A stretch of 64,000 nucleotides of DNA from Rhizobium sp. Q54 (GTDB lineage Bacteria > Pseudomonadota > Alphaproteobacteria > UBA2966 > CAIVPW01): positions 17,589 through 81,588 of the forward strand of contig CAMEYM010000015.1 in NCBI GenBank assembly GCA_945947575.1. The letters run 5' to 3'. How positions within the stretch are numbered: the stretch's first letter is position 1; every line of letters begins with the position of its first letter. The position numbers and the translations under genes were made by a program. The notes below the pieces were generated by a model. It saw only the letters and a program-made list of their open reading frames with translations, made no database searches and was not told the DNA's origin. Positions 18,853 through 27,700 of this stretch are shown here, piece by piece.

Positions 18853-20070
18853 CTACTTCGCCAGGATCTTCGCAACCGGATTGCTGCGCAGACGAGTGGC
18901 CACCGGCATGGTGCTGCCGACGAGCGGGCGGCAGTAGTTCAGGAACGCCTCGGTCACGTCGCAGCTGTTCGATGCGATCATCGAGTCGTCCATGACCTTG
19001 GTCTTGCCGGCCACCTCCTCGAGCTTGGTGAAGCGATAGTCGATGGCGTAGTTGCCGATGCGATGCATCGTAACGGTGCCGTCGCCCTTGCCGAATGCGG
19101 CGAACTGTACCGCCTTGGATCCGACTTCCCGCGCTTCGCGCTGATCGGAGTCCGAAACGCAGCCGAGGAACGAGCGCTGCAGGTAGCCGAAGGTGTCGCC
19201 GCGCACGCGCTTGATCTTGAGATCGTTCTTGATCTTGTCGGTGAGCAGGTCGGCGAGGGCGCCGGTGCCGGACAGCTGCACGTTGCCGTGCGCGTCGCGC
19301 TCGACGTTCGGGCCGGCGAGCTTGCTGATGATCGGCGTGCCGTCGGCATCATGGATGCCTTCGGAGACGGCGATGACGCAGCGCTTGTACTGATCGTTGA
19401 CGCGCTTTACGTCGGCCAGGAACTTGTTCGTGTCGAACACGCGCTCCGGGAGATAGATCAGGTGCGGACCGGCGCCCGGATAGCGTCGCGCGAGGGCGGA
19501 AGCTGCCGTGAGGAAGCCCGCATGACGGCCCATGATGACGCCGACGTAGACGCCGGTGAGCGCCTCGTTGTCGAGGTCGATGCCCGCGAAGGCGGATGCC
19601 ACGAAGCGGGCCGCCGAGCCGAAGCCCGGGGTGTGGTCGTTGACCATCAGGTCGTTGTCGATGGTCTTCGGAATGTGGATGCAGGTCAGCGCGTACTTCG
19701 CCTTGCGCGCTTCCTCGGCGACGATGCGGAGCGTGTCCGACGAGTCGTTGCCGCCAATGTAGAAGAAGGTGCCGATGCCGTGCGCCTTCAGAACATTCAG
19801 GATGTTCTGGCAGTAGGGGAGGTCGGGCTTGTCACGCGTGCTGCCGAGCGCGGCGCACGGCGTGGCCGCGACGGCTTCGAGATTCTCGGCTGTCTCTTGC
19901 GAGAGATCGACGAAGTCCTCGTTAACGATACCGCGCACGCCGTGGCGCGCGCCGTAGACGTTGGTGACGGCAGAGAAGCGGCGCGCTTCAAGTGCGACGC
20001 CAACCATGGACTGGTTGATGACTGCAGTCGGTCCGCCGCCTTGCGCGACAAGGACTTTGCCTTGCAACAT
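18853..20070 (-). CDS. pfp: Pyrophosphate-dependent 6-phosphofructokinase
   Basis: This 405-residue phosphofructokinase-family enzyme is the first gene of the Calvin operon. The diagnostic motifs are GGND (residues 106-109; the last Asp is the residue that blocks ATP use), PKTIDND (134-140) and MGRHAGFLTAAS (from 180). PPi-dependent enzymes are reversible and can dephosphorylate fructose-1,6- and, in some autotrophs and methanotrophs, sedoheptulose-1,7-bisphosphate. No FBPase or SBPase is in the operon, so this enzyme may take those steps; that is inference. GGGAGGGG seven bases upstream of the ATG supports the start. Promoter-like elements are at 20189-20304. Confidence 0.9.
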   Translation of the reverse strand: MLQGKVLVAQGGGPTAVINQSMVGVALEARRFSAVTNVYGARHGVRGIVNEDFVDLSQETAENLEAVAATPCAALGSTRDKPDLPYCQNILNVLKAHGIGTFFYIGGNDSSDTLRIVAEEARKAKYALTCIHIPKTIDNDLMVNDHTPGFGSAARFVASAFAGIDLDNEALTGVYVGVIMGRHAGFLTAASALARRYPGAGPHLIYLPERVFDTNKFLADVKRVNDQYKRCVIAVSEGIHDADGTPIISKLAGPNVERDAHGNVQLSGTGALADLLTDKIKNDLKIKRVRGDTFGYLQRSFLGCVSDSDQREAREVGSKAVQFAAFGKGDGTVTMHRIGNYAIDYRFTKLEEVAGKTKVMDDSMIASNSCDVTEAFLNYCRPLVGSTMPVATRLRSNPVAKILAK

Positions 20071-20188
20071 TCTTTGACCCCTCCCATGTCGGCGCGACGA
20101 TCTAGTGCCGTCTTCGCCGTTTACGCCACTGCGACCGCCATCGCAGTTCCCTGGCGCCTGCCTCCCTCCGTGCCCAACGGAGCGGAAG

Positions 20189-20304
20189 CAGATTCATCAT
20201 ACAGTTTCGTGAACGCGAAAGAACCCCCAATTGGGTAGTTCGTGCCTACCCGTTCAGGCGGTGTTCGATACCTACCCTCGGACTGGGTGGGTGCTAACCT
20301 ACCC
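20189..20304 (-). promoter_or_regulatory. Probable Calvin operon promoter with CTACCC/GGGTAG operator array
   Basis: On the minus strand a TATGAT -10 element (20196-20201) has no good -35 box. Centred about 45 bases upstream is a perfect dyad GGGTAG-N7-CTACCC (20233-20251). Further half-sites CTACCC lie at 20272 and 20299, and GGGTGG at 20285. The dyad fits the LysR T-N11-A rule and also the TACCC-type half-sites of NarL/LuxR regulators. The position suggests an activator site near -53. Confidence 0.5.
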
Positions 20305-21049
20305 TAGAGCGGCGTTCGGCAATGCGGCGTGGTGTCGCGGGTAGGCCCGTGGTCGTACTCGCGACAGAGCCCGCCGAGGCGCCTTCTGCTTGCGCCGACA
20401 GGTAGGCGGTGACCGCCTGGGTGCGGTTGTTGACGCCGAGCTTGGCGTAGAGGTTCTTCAAATGGAACTTCACCGTATTCACCGAGATGCCAAGGTCGGC
20501 CGCGATATTTGCCGCGGGCCGGCCGGCGCGCAGCAGCGCCAATAGCTCCTTTTCGCGCCGCGTCAGCGCCACGAACGGGTCGGTATCGAGGGTACGCACG
20601 TCGATATACGGGAACACCATGCGCCCATCGGCAACCGCCGCAACGGTGTCGAGGAGTTCGCCTGCCGGCGCGTTGTTGGTGCAGAAGCCGGCGCCGCCCA
20701 ACGACATGACGGTACCCGGCAGGTCCCCCGTAGGACTGTCGGCGTAGACGACGATGCGTGGAGCGGCGGCGCGATCGCGCAACGCCTGCAGCACGCCGCG
20801 GCCGTCGAGGTAGGGCATGGCCCAGCCGATGATGCCGACCTGGAAGGACAGGCGATCGACCGCCTCAAGGAAACGCTCGCCGTCGGCGGCGACGGCGACG
20901 ACGCGGAAGCGCTCGTCCTCGGAGAAGATACGCTCGAGGCCCGATAGCACGACCGGGCTGCGATCGGCGAGGACGACGCGCACCGGCCCTGGCTTCGGGC
21001 GTTTCGGCCGCATTTCGCTGCGGCTCCCCTCGGGGCGAGCGTCGGCCAT
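20294..21049 (-). CDS. LuxR/NarL-type regulator with degenerate receiver domain
   Basis: This 251-residue protein has an N-terminal receiver-like domain (about residues 22-145) and a C-terminal LuxR helix-turn-helix (about 162-218: LTRREKELLALL...ISVNTVKFHLKNLYAKLGV). The receiver has lost its key residues. The phosphoacceptor position is Gly75 (IIGWAMP instead of DxxMP), the acidic pair reads ADRS, and the conserved Lys region reads CTNNAP. It should therefore work without aspartyl phosphorylation, or be controlled by ligand or partner. Its ATG overlaps the epimerase stop (TGATG). It is the last gene before the Calvin operon promoter, so it is a candidate regulator of that promoter; this is inference. 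Confidence 0.85.
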   Translation of the reverse strand: MADARPEGSRSEMRPKRPKPGPVRVVLADRSPVVLSGLERIFSEDERFRVVAVAADGERFLEAVDRLSFQVGIIGWAMPYLDGRGVLQALRDRAAAPRIVVYADSPTGDLPGTVMSLGGAGFCTNNAPAGELLDTVAAVADGRMVFPYIDVRTLDTDPFVALTRREKELLALLRAGRPAANIAADLGISVNTVKFHLKNLYAKLGVNNRTQAVTAYLSAQAEGASAGSVASTTTGLPATPRRIAERRSRVG

Positions 21050-22032
21050 CAGCCCCACAGCTCCGGCGCCGGCGGATACATGACGCCATCCGCATAGTTG
21101 ATGCTGGGCGTGCGGTCGTGGCTGAGGAGGAGCGGCGCGTCGAGATCGACGACGGTCGCGTACGCGCCGAGCAGAAATGCCGGTGCCATGCCGAGCGACG
21201 TGCCGATCATGCAGCCCATCATCACCGCGATGCCCCGCTCCTGGGCATATTGCACCATTCGGATCGCCTCGGTCAGGCCTCCGGTCTTGTCGAGCTTGAT
21301 ATTGACGTAGTCGTAGCGGCGGCCAATCGTGCTCAGGTCTTTGGTGTCGTGCACCGATTCGTCGGCGCACACCGGTACGATGCGGCCGACCGTGTCGAGC
21401 GCGGCATCCTGGCCGACGGGCAGCGGCTGCTCGACCAGGCGCACGCTCAGGCGGGCGAGCTCGGCCGCGTACTCGGCGTACATGACCGGAGTCCAGGACT
21501 CGTTGGCGTCGACGATGAGCTCGGCCTCGGGCGCCTCGGCCCGCACCGCGCGGATGCGGGCGAGGTCATCGGGGCCGCCGAGGTTGAGCTTGAGCAGCGG
21601 GCGGCGCGCGTGCTCGGCAGCGACCGCCGCCATGGCGGCGGGCTTATCGAGGGCGATGGTGTAGGCGGTGACGAGGGGCTTCGGCTCGGGCAGTCCGGCG
21701 AGCTGCCAGACAGGCACCTGGCGGCGCTTGGCTTCCAGATCCCACAGCGCACAGTCGAGGGCATTGCGCGCCGCACCGGGACCGAGCTCCGACTGCAGCT
21801 GGGCGCGCGTCATGCCGCCCTCGATCTGCTTGCGCATGCCTTCGATCTGCGCGCCGACGGACTCGAGCTTTTCGCCCAGGCGGCGATAGGGGACGCCTTC
21901 GCCGCGGCCGCGGATGCCGTCCTGATGGATCTCGACCATCAGCACCTCGGCCGCCCACTTGCGCGCCCGCGTGATGGAGAAGCTGCCGCCGATGTCCCAG
22001 GACTCTTCGCGGACGATGAGGCGGCGCGTCAT
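21049..22032 (-). CDS. Enolase-superfamily dipeptide epimerase-like protein with altered KxK motif
   Basis: This 327-residue protein of the muconate-lactonising subgroup resembles L-Ala-D/L-Glu (dipeptide) epimerases, which interconvert stereoisomers of peptidoglycan-derived dipeptides. Metal ligands Asp175 (VDANES), Glu201 (VEQPLP) and Asp224 (CADES) and the lysine motif KLDKTGG (Lys249) are intact. The other catalytic motif, normally KxK, reads K-L-N: Asn150 replaces the second, catalytic lysine. This could abolish epimerisation or limit the enzyme to one face. It starts seven bases after the reductase gene and overlaps the LuxR gene, so it is the middle of a three-gene operon. The true substrate is uncertain. 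Confidence 0.85.
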   Translation of the reverse strand: MTRRLIVREESWDIGGSFSITRARKWAAEVLMVEIHQDGIRGRGEGVPYRRLGEKLESVGAQIEGMRKQIEGGMTRAQLQSELGPGAARNALDCALWDLEAKRRQVPVWQLAGLPEPKPLVTAYTIALDKPAAMAAVAAEHARRPLLKLNLGGPDDLARIRAVRAEAPEAELIVDANESWTPVMYAEYAAELARLSVRLVEQPLPVGQDAALDTVGRIVPVCADESVHDTKDLSTIGRRYDYVNIKLDKTGGLTEAIRMVQYAQERGIAVMMGCMIGTSLGMAPAFLLGAYATVVDLDAPLLLSHDRTPSINYADGVMYPPAPELWG

Positions 22033-22039
22033 CCTCGCG

Positions 22040-23074
22040 CTAGAGGTCGAGCACGAGCCGCGGCGTCTGCGAGCGGCTGACGCAGGTGCACATCCGGTTG
22101 GCGGCGCGTTCGGCGTCGAGGAGGACGTTATCGCGGTGGTCGGGGGTGCCTTCGAGGACCTGCACCGCGCACGTGCCGCAGGTGCCGACCTTGCAGTCGT
22201 AGTCGGTCTTCACACCGGCCTCGATGAGGGCGTCGAGGATCGAGGTCTTCGCGGCGACCTGCACGGTCTGGCCGGTGCTCTTGATCACGACCTCGACCGG
22301 ACCGTCGCCCGGGCGCGGTTCGGGCTTCGTAAAGGCCTCGGAGTGCACGGTGCCGTCGGGCCAGCCGAACTCATGGGCGAGGGCATGCACCTCCTCGATC
22401 ATCGAGTGGGGGCCGCACACGTAGACGTGGGTGTTGGGGCGCACGGTCTTCATCACGGCGCGCAAATCGAGGCCGCCGTTGGCCGGGTTGCGGCCGACGT
22501 ACATCTTCGCTTTTTCCTTGAAGCCGTCGATTTGCGTGCGGAACGCCATGCGTTCCTTGGTGCGGCCGGTGTAGTGGACCTCGAACGACTTCGACGCGGC
22601 GTCGAGCTCGTAACACATGGCGAGGATCGGGGCGATGCCGACGCCGCCGGCGATCAGGATCGAATGCTCGGCGTCGCGTAGCTCGAAGAAGTTCTTGGGC
22701 GGCGTGATCTCGACGACGTAGCCGAGGCGAATGCTCTCGTGCAGGAAGATCGAGCCGCCGGTGCCTTCGTCTTCGTATTTGACGGCGATGTGGTAGACGA
22801 ACGGCTGCTCGCCGGGCGGGCTGGCAATCGAATACGAGCGCCGCGCCCGCAGCTTGCCGGGCAGGATGACGACGACGTCGATGTGCGCGCCGGCCTTGAA
22901 TTCCGGCAGGGGCGCGCCGGTCTCCGACACGAACTCGATGCCCTTGATGTCCTCCGCCTCGTGGCGGACGCGATGCACCTTGACCCGCAACAGCTCGGGC
23001 AGCGCCGGCTTCGCTTCCGGCGGCGGCGCGTCGGGCGCCTGGTTGGCATCGGCTGCGTTGTGTGTCTCCGCCAC
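22040..23074 (-). CDS. Ferredoxin reductase-type oxidoreductase with C-terminal [2Fe-2S] domain
   Basis: This 344-residue protein combines a flavin-binding FNR-like domain (RRSYSIASPPGE near residue 75), an NAD-binding domain (ILIAGGVGIAPILAM) and a C-terminal plant-type ferredoxin domain. The ferredoxin cysteines are Cys294, Cys299, Cys302 and a fourth at 329 or 331. This order is that of phthalate dioxygenase or vanillate demethylase reductases, which pass electrons from NADH to a Rieske oxygenase; no oxygenase gene is in the window. The GTG start at 23074 is chosen because AGGAGG lies eight bases upstream. It heads the operon with the epimerase and the LuxR-type regulator. Confidence 0.85.
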   Translation of the reverse strand: MAETHNAADANQAPDAPPPEAKPALPELLRVKVHRVRHEAEDIKGIEFVSETGAPLPEFKAGAHIDVVVILPGKLRARRSYSIASPPGEQPFVYHIAVKYEDEGTGGSIFLHESIRLGYVVEITPPKNFFELRDAEHSILIAGGVGIAPILAMCYELDAASKSFEVHYTGRTKERMAFRTQIDGFKEKAKMYVGRNPANGGLDLRAVMKTVRPNTHVYVCGPHSMIEEVHALAHEFGWPDGTVHSEAFTKPEPRPGDGPVEVVIKSTGQTVQVAAKTSILDALIEAGVKTDYDCKVGTCGTCAVQVLEGTPDHRDNVLLDAERAANRMCTCVSRSQTPRLVLDL

Positions 23075-23214
23075 GAGCGAATCCTCCTGCGGTGGTCGTG
23101 GGTCGTACCCTATGTGCGAGCAACGAGATAGTCGGACAGCGGGCAAAACTCAACCGAGCGCCGCCTCTGCGATGCCACGGACGCGACAGCGCGCGCAGGA
23201 TCGGGGTATGATTT

Positions 23215-23622
23215 GTGCGCGGAGGGGATGGATGGGTCGCGAAATGCCGCGGCCCAGCAGGGGGTGCCTTGGCCGGGAAGGAAGTTCTCGAGCGCCAGGT
23301 CTTTGGGCCGGGCGACGTCATCTTTCGCGTTGGCGAGCCGCCGCGGGTCGCCTACCTGATCCAGGCCGGCGCCGTGAACATTACGGTGCCTCACGAGGAC
23401 AAGGACAAGATCGTCGGCACGCTGGCGCCCGGCGACCTGTTCGGCGAGATGGCGCTGGTCGATTCCCAGCCGCGCTCGGCGACCGCCGTCGCGGCGGGAC
23501 ACACCACGTGCATCGTCATCACACCCACCGACTTCATCCGCCGGCTGGAGAAGTCGGATCCCTTCGTGCGCGCCATGGTGCGCCTGCTTACCAAGCGCCT
23601 GCGCAAGATGACCCCCAGCTGA
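23215..23622 (+). CDS. Cyclic nucleotide-binding domain protein
   Basis: This protein of up to 135 residues is almost entirely one cNMP-binding domain. The beta-roll starts at RQVFGPGDVIFRVGE, and the phosphate-binding cassette is GDLFGEMALVDSQPRSATAVA, with the Glu and Arg that contact cyclic nucleotide. There is no DNA-binding domain, so it probably acts by protein-protein contact. The GTG at 23215 opens the frame. A TTG at 23269, preceded by AGGGGG, is a strong alternative that starts right at the domain. An adenylate cyclase encoded at 2587 could supply cAMP; this link is inference. A good terminator follows at once. Confidence 0.82.
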   Translation: MRGGDGWVAKCRGPAGGALAGKEVLERQVFGPGDVIFRVGEPPRVAYLIQAGAVNITVPHEDKDKIVGTLAPGDLFGEMALVDSQPRSATAVAAGHTTCIVITPTDFIRRLEKSDPFVRAMVRLLTKRLRKMTPS

Positions 23623-23633
23623 ACGGGATTGGG

Positions 23634-23656
23634 AAGGCGCGTTCCCGCGGCCTTTT
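23634..23656 (+). terminator. Intrinsic terminator after the cNMP-binding gene
   Basis: AAGGC/GCCTT pairs, extended by GCG/CGC with one bulged base, around a TTCC loop and followed by TTTT. It starts 11 bases after the stop codon. Confidence 0.6.
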
Positions 23657-23675
23657 GAGCCAGTTCCGGCCGGTT

Positions 23676-23690
23676 TGCGAATAATTCGCA
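23676..23690. promoter_or_regulatory. 15-bp perfect palindrome upstream of the MBL gene
   Basis: TGCGAATAATTCGCA is a perfect palindrome, and a third TTCGCA half-site follows four bases later (23695-23700). It lies about 145 bases before the MBL start, downstream of the terminator, where an operator for the following genes would be expected. Confidence 0.4.
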
Positions 23691-23832
23691 GTTGTTCGCA
23701 GCCCCCCGGGGCAGTATGAAAGGTGCGGCCGAACGCGTGCGGGGGCGCGGCGGACTCGGCTGTATGGCTTGTTTCCAGCCGATTCTTTGGCCCCCCCTTT
23801 GATTTGCCGGGGCGCGCTAACGAACCGCACGC

Positions 23833-24660
23833 ATGAGCATGATGATCAAGTTCTGGGGCGTGCGCGGGAGCATCGCTTGCCCGTCCCAGCAGCATTTGAA
23901 GTATGGCGGCAACACGAGCTGCGTCGAGGTGATGATCGACGACCAGCCGGCCGCGATCCTCGATTGCGGCACCGGCATCCATGGCTTGGGCGCAGAGTTC
24001 CTGCGCCGTGAGATCAAGCATGCAACCATCCTGATGTCCCACACACACTGGGACCACATCAACGGCTTCCCGTTCTTCGCACCGGTGTTCCGCAAGGATT
24101 GTTCGTTGGCCATCTATGCCGGCCACTTGCATGAGCGCGGCGGCATCCAGCAGGTGCTCGCCGACCATCTCGAGCAGCCGCTGTTTCCCGTGCCGTTGGA
24201 ACTGATGGGCGCGCGCAAGGACTTCAGCGACTTCCAGCCGGGCACCAGCTTCGACATCGGCAACCAGATCAAGGTGAAGACGACGAAGCTCAACCACCCG
24301 GGCGGCGCCACCGCCTACCGGCTGGAGCACAACGGCGCGGCGGTCTGCTACGTCACCGACACCGAGCATGTGCCGGGCAAGCCGGACCAGAACGTACTAG
24401 GGCTGATCGAGGGCGCCGACCTCGTCATCTACGACTGCACCTACACGGACGCCGAGTACCCGAAGTACGTCGGCTGGGGACATTCCACCTGGCAGGAGGG
24501 CGTGCGCCTCTGTCAGGCCGCCAACGCCAAGCAGCTGGCGATCTTCCACCACGACCCGGGCCACGACGACACGTTCATGATCCACCTCGAAGCCGAGGCG
24601 CGGCGGGTGTGGAACGGAACCATCGTAGCCCGCGAGCAGATGATCATCGCCGTCGGCTGA
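23833..24660 (+). CDS. MBL-fold metallo-hydrolase
   Basis: This 275-residue metallo-beta-lactamase-fold enzyme carries the metal motif HxHxDH at His70, His72, Asp74 and His75. Later ligand positions include Asp in the VTDTEH segment and His in IFHHDP. The N-terminal segment IKFWGVRGSIACPS is characteristic of a subgroup of PhnP/RNase Z-like hydrolases, often annotated as possible cyclic-nucleotide phosphodiesterases. The substrate is unknown. It follows the cNMP-binding gene (separate terminator) and precedes the large fusion oxidoreductase by 80 bases, so it may be co-transcribed with the latter. Confidence 0.85.
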   Translation: MSMMIKFWGVRGSIACPSQQHLKYGGNTSCVEVMIDDQPAAILDCGTGIHGLGAEFLRREIKHATILMSHTHWDHINGFPFFAPVFRKDCSLAIYAGHLHERGGIQQVLADHLEQPLFPVPLELMGARKDFSDFQPGTSFDIGNQIKVKTTKLNHPGGATAYRLEHNGAAVCYVTDTEHVPGKPDQNVLGLIEGADLVIYDCTYTDAEYPKYVGWGHSTWQEGVRLCQAANAKQLAIFHHDPGHDDTFMIHLEAEARRVWNGTIVAREQMIIAVG

Positions 24661-24740
24661 TCGTCGCCTCGGTTCCACACGCTCGACGCCGGCGCTCGAC
24701 AGGCCTAAGTGAAGCGCCCAAGGAGGGCGTGCCCAAGATC

Positions 24741-27700
24741 ATGTTGTCGTTGGCCTTCGGCCTGAAATTCGAGGACCTCTACGACCGCGCCGGAGTTGAG
24801 CGCATCGACGGTGAGTTCGTGCGCTGGCTGGCGGCCGCCGAGGCCGCGCTGGCGGAGCGGCTGAAGGTGTCGCGCGCGGCGCCCGTGCTCGATCGCAAGG
24901 CGCACGCCGAGCTGATGCTGGCGATCGCGCCGCATCTCGACGATTTCGTCGCCAAATTGTTCGGAATCGAGGCTGAGGCGAAGAAGCTCGCCACAGAGAT
25001 CAACGAACTCGCGCCGCTGTACGCGTGCAAGCGCCTGTTCGTGCAGCGCCGTGCGGTGAAGAAGTACGGCGACCAGGCCGCGTCGCTCGATGGTGCGGCG
25101 CTAGGCCGCCAGCTCGAGTCGATGCTGGAGCTGGCGATCCACGGAGCGGAGAGCGAGCTCGAGTTCGCGCGCGCCGTGAACACGATGCTCGAGAACGAGG
25201 CGGCGAACGCCGAGGGCCTCGAACTCGCGGGACGATACGCGGCGTGGGCGACGCTGACCGAAGCGGGCAAGCACCGTCATGCCGGCGGCGTGCTGTTCAA
25301 GGTGCCGGGCAAGGTCGAGCCCGAGCATCTGCTGCCGCTCGAGTCGCATCACCTGCCGCGCACCGGCAAGGACGTGCAGGCGTGGGCGCTGGGTGAGCAT
25401 CACCTGCGCCGGCGCGAAGGGTTCGCGCTCACCGACAAGGGGCACGATCTCGAGCACGCGCTCGATCAGGCGCACTACTGCATCTTCTGCCACAACCAGG
25501 GCAAGGACAGCTGCTCGCGGGGCTTGAAGGACAAGCCTGCGGCGGGACAGACGACGGCGCCGTTCAAGAAAAGTCCGTTCGGCGTGACGCTGGCGGGTTG
25601 CCCGCTGGAGGAGCGCATCTCCGAGATGCACACGGCGAAGACCGAGGGTCATTCGTTGGCGGCGCTCTCCATCGTCACCATCGACAATCCGATGTGCGCC
25701 GGCACCGGTCATCGCATCTGCAACGACTGCATGAAGGCCTGCATCTACCAGAAGCAGGAGCCGGTCGACATTCCGCAGGTCGAGACGCGCGTCCTGAAGG
25801 ACGTGATCGAGCTCCCCTACGGCTTCGAGATCTATTCGCTGCTGACCCGCTGGACGCCGCTCGATCTGCACCGGCCGTTCCCGAAGGCGCACACCGGCAA
25901 GAAGGTGCTGGTCGCCGGGATGGGTCCGGCGGGCTTCACGCTCGCGCATCACCTGATGAACGACGGCCACACGGTGGCCGGCGTTGACGGCTTGAAGATC
26001 GAGCCGCTGGCGGCGGACTTGTCGGGCATCGACGCGCACGGCAGACGCGTGCCGTTCCGTCCCATCCGCGATGTGAACGAGCTCTATGAGCGCCTGGACG
26101 CGCGCGTCATGGCCGGCTTCGGTGGCGTCGCCGAGTACGGCATCACCGTGCGTTGGGACAAGAACTTCCTCAAGGTCATCCGGCTGCTGCTGGAGCGGCG
26201 CGCGGAGTTCGCGCTGTTCGGCGCGGTGCGCTTCGGCGGCACGGTGACCATGGACGAGGCATTCGCCATGGGCTTCGACCATGTCGCGCTGGCGATGGGC
26301 GCGGGGCGGCCGACGGTGTTACCGCTGCCCAATGGTCTCGCGCGCGGCGTGCGCGCCGCGTCGGACTTCCTGATGGCGCTGCAGCTCACCGGCGCTGGTC
26401 GCACGGACTCGATCGCCAACATGCAGCTGCGCCTGCCGGTAGTCGTGATCGGGGGCGGTCTCACCGCGGTCGACACCGCTACGGAGTCGCTCGCCTACTA
26501 CCCGGTGCAGGTCGAGAAGTTCTTGGGCCGCTACGAGACGCTGGTGGCGGAGCGCGGCGACAAGGCCGTGCGCGCCAAGTGGGACGCAGAGGAAGCGGAG
26601 ATCGCCGACGAATTCTTGGCGCATGCGCGCTCCATCCGCGCCGAGCGCGCGCTCGCCGCGCGCGAGAAGCGGCCCGCGAAGGTGCGCGAGCTGCTGCAGT
26701 CGTGGGGCGGTGTCACCATTGCCTATCGCAAGCGGCTCATCGACGCACCGAGCTACACGCTCAACCACGAAGAGGTCGGCAAGGCGTTGGAGGAGGGGAT
26801 CTTCTTCGCCGAAGGTCTGTCGCCGGTGTCCGTCGAGGTGGACGAGCGCGGTCACGCCAAGGCGATCCTGCTTTCGCGCCAGGCGCCGTCCCAGGATGGC
26901 GATGGCAAGTGGATCACCTCGGAGACCGTCGAGCACTTGCCGGCGCGCAGTATCCTGATTGCCGCCGGCACCCAGCCCAACACCGTGCTGGCGCGCGAGG
27001 ACAAGTCGTCGGTGACCGTGGACGGCCGCTACTTCCGCGCCGTGGACGAGCAAGGGCGGCCCGTGAAGCCCGAGCACGTGCGCAAGCCGCACGTGCCGCA
27101 GGTCCTCGCCAACATCCGCTCGGACGGCCGCGCCATCAGCTTCTTTGGCGACTTGCACCCGTCGTTCGCGGGCAACGTCGTCGGCGCCATGGCGAGCGCC
27201 AAGCAAGGATTCCCGGTCGTCTCGACCATACTGGCGAAGCATGCGCCGTCCTCAAAGGACGCAGCAGCCGGTTTCTTTGCGCGCCTCAATGATGCGTGGC
27301 GCGCAACGGTGCATGACGTCATCCGCCTGACGCCGACGATCATCGAGGTCGTCGTGCGTGCGCCGGCTGCGGCGCGCGCCTTCAATCCCGGCCAGTTCTA
27401 TCGCTTGCAGAACTTCGAGGTGCTCGCGCCAAAGGCAAGCGGTACGACGCTGGCGATGGAAGGTCTCGCGCTGACCGGCGCGTGGGTCGATCGCGACAAG
27501 GGACTCATCGGACTGATCGTGCTCGAGATGGGCGGCTCGTCCGACATCTGCGCGCTGATGAAGAAGGGCGAGCCGTGCGTGCTGATGGGCCCGACCGGAG
27601 AACCGACCACCATCGCCAAAGGCGAGACAGTGCTGCTGGCCGGTGGCGGCCTCGGCAACGCCGTTCTGTTCTCGATCGGCCGCGCCTATCGCGACGCGGG

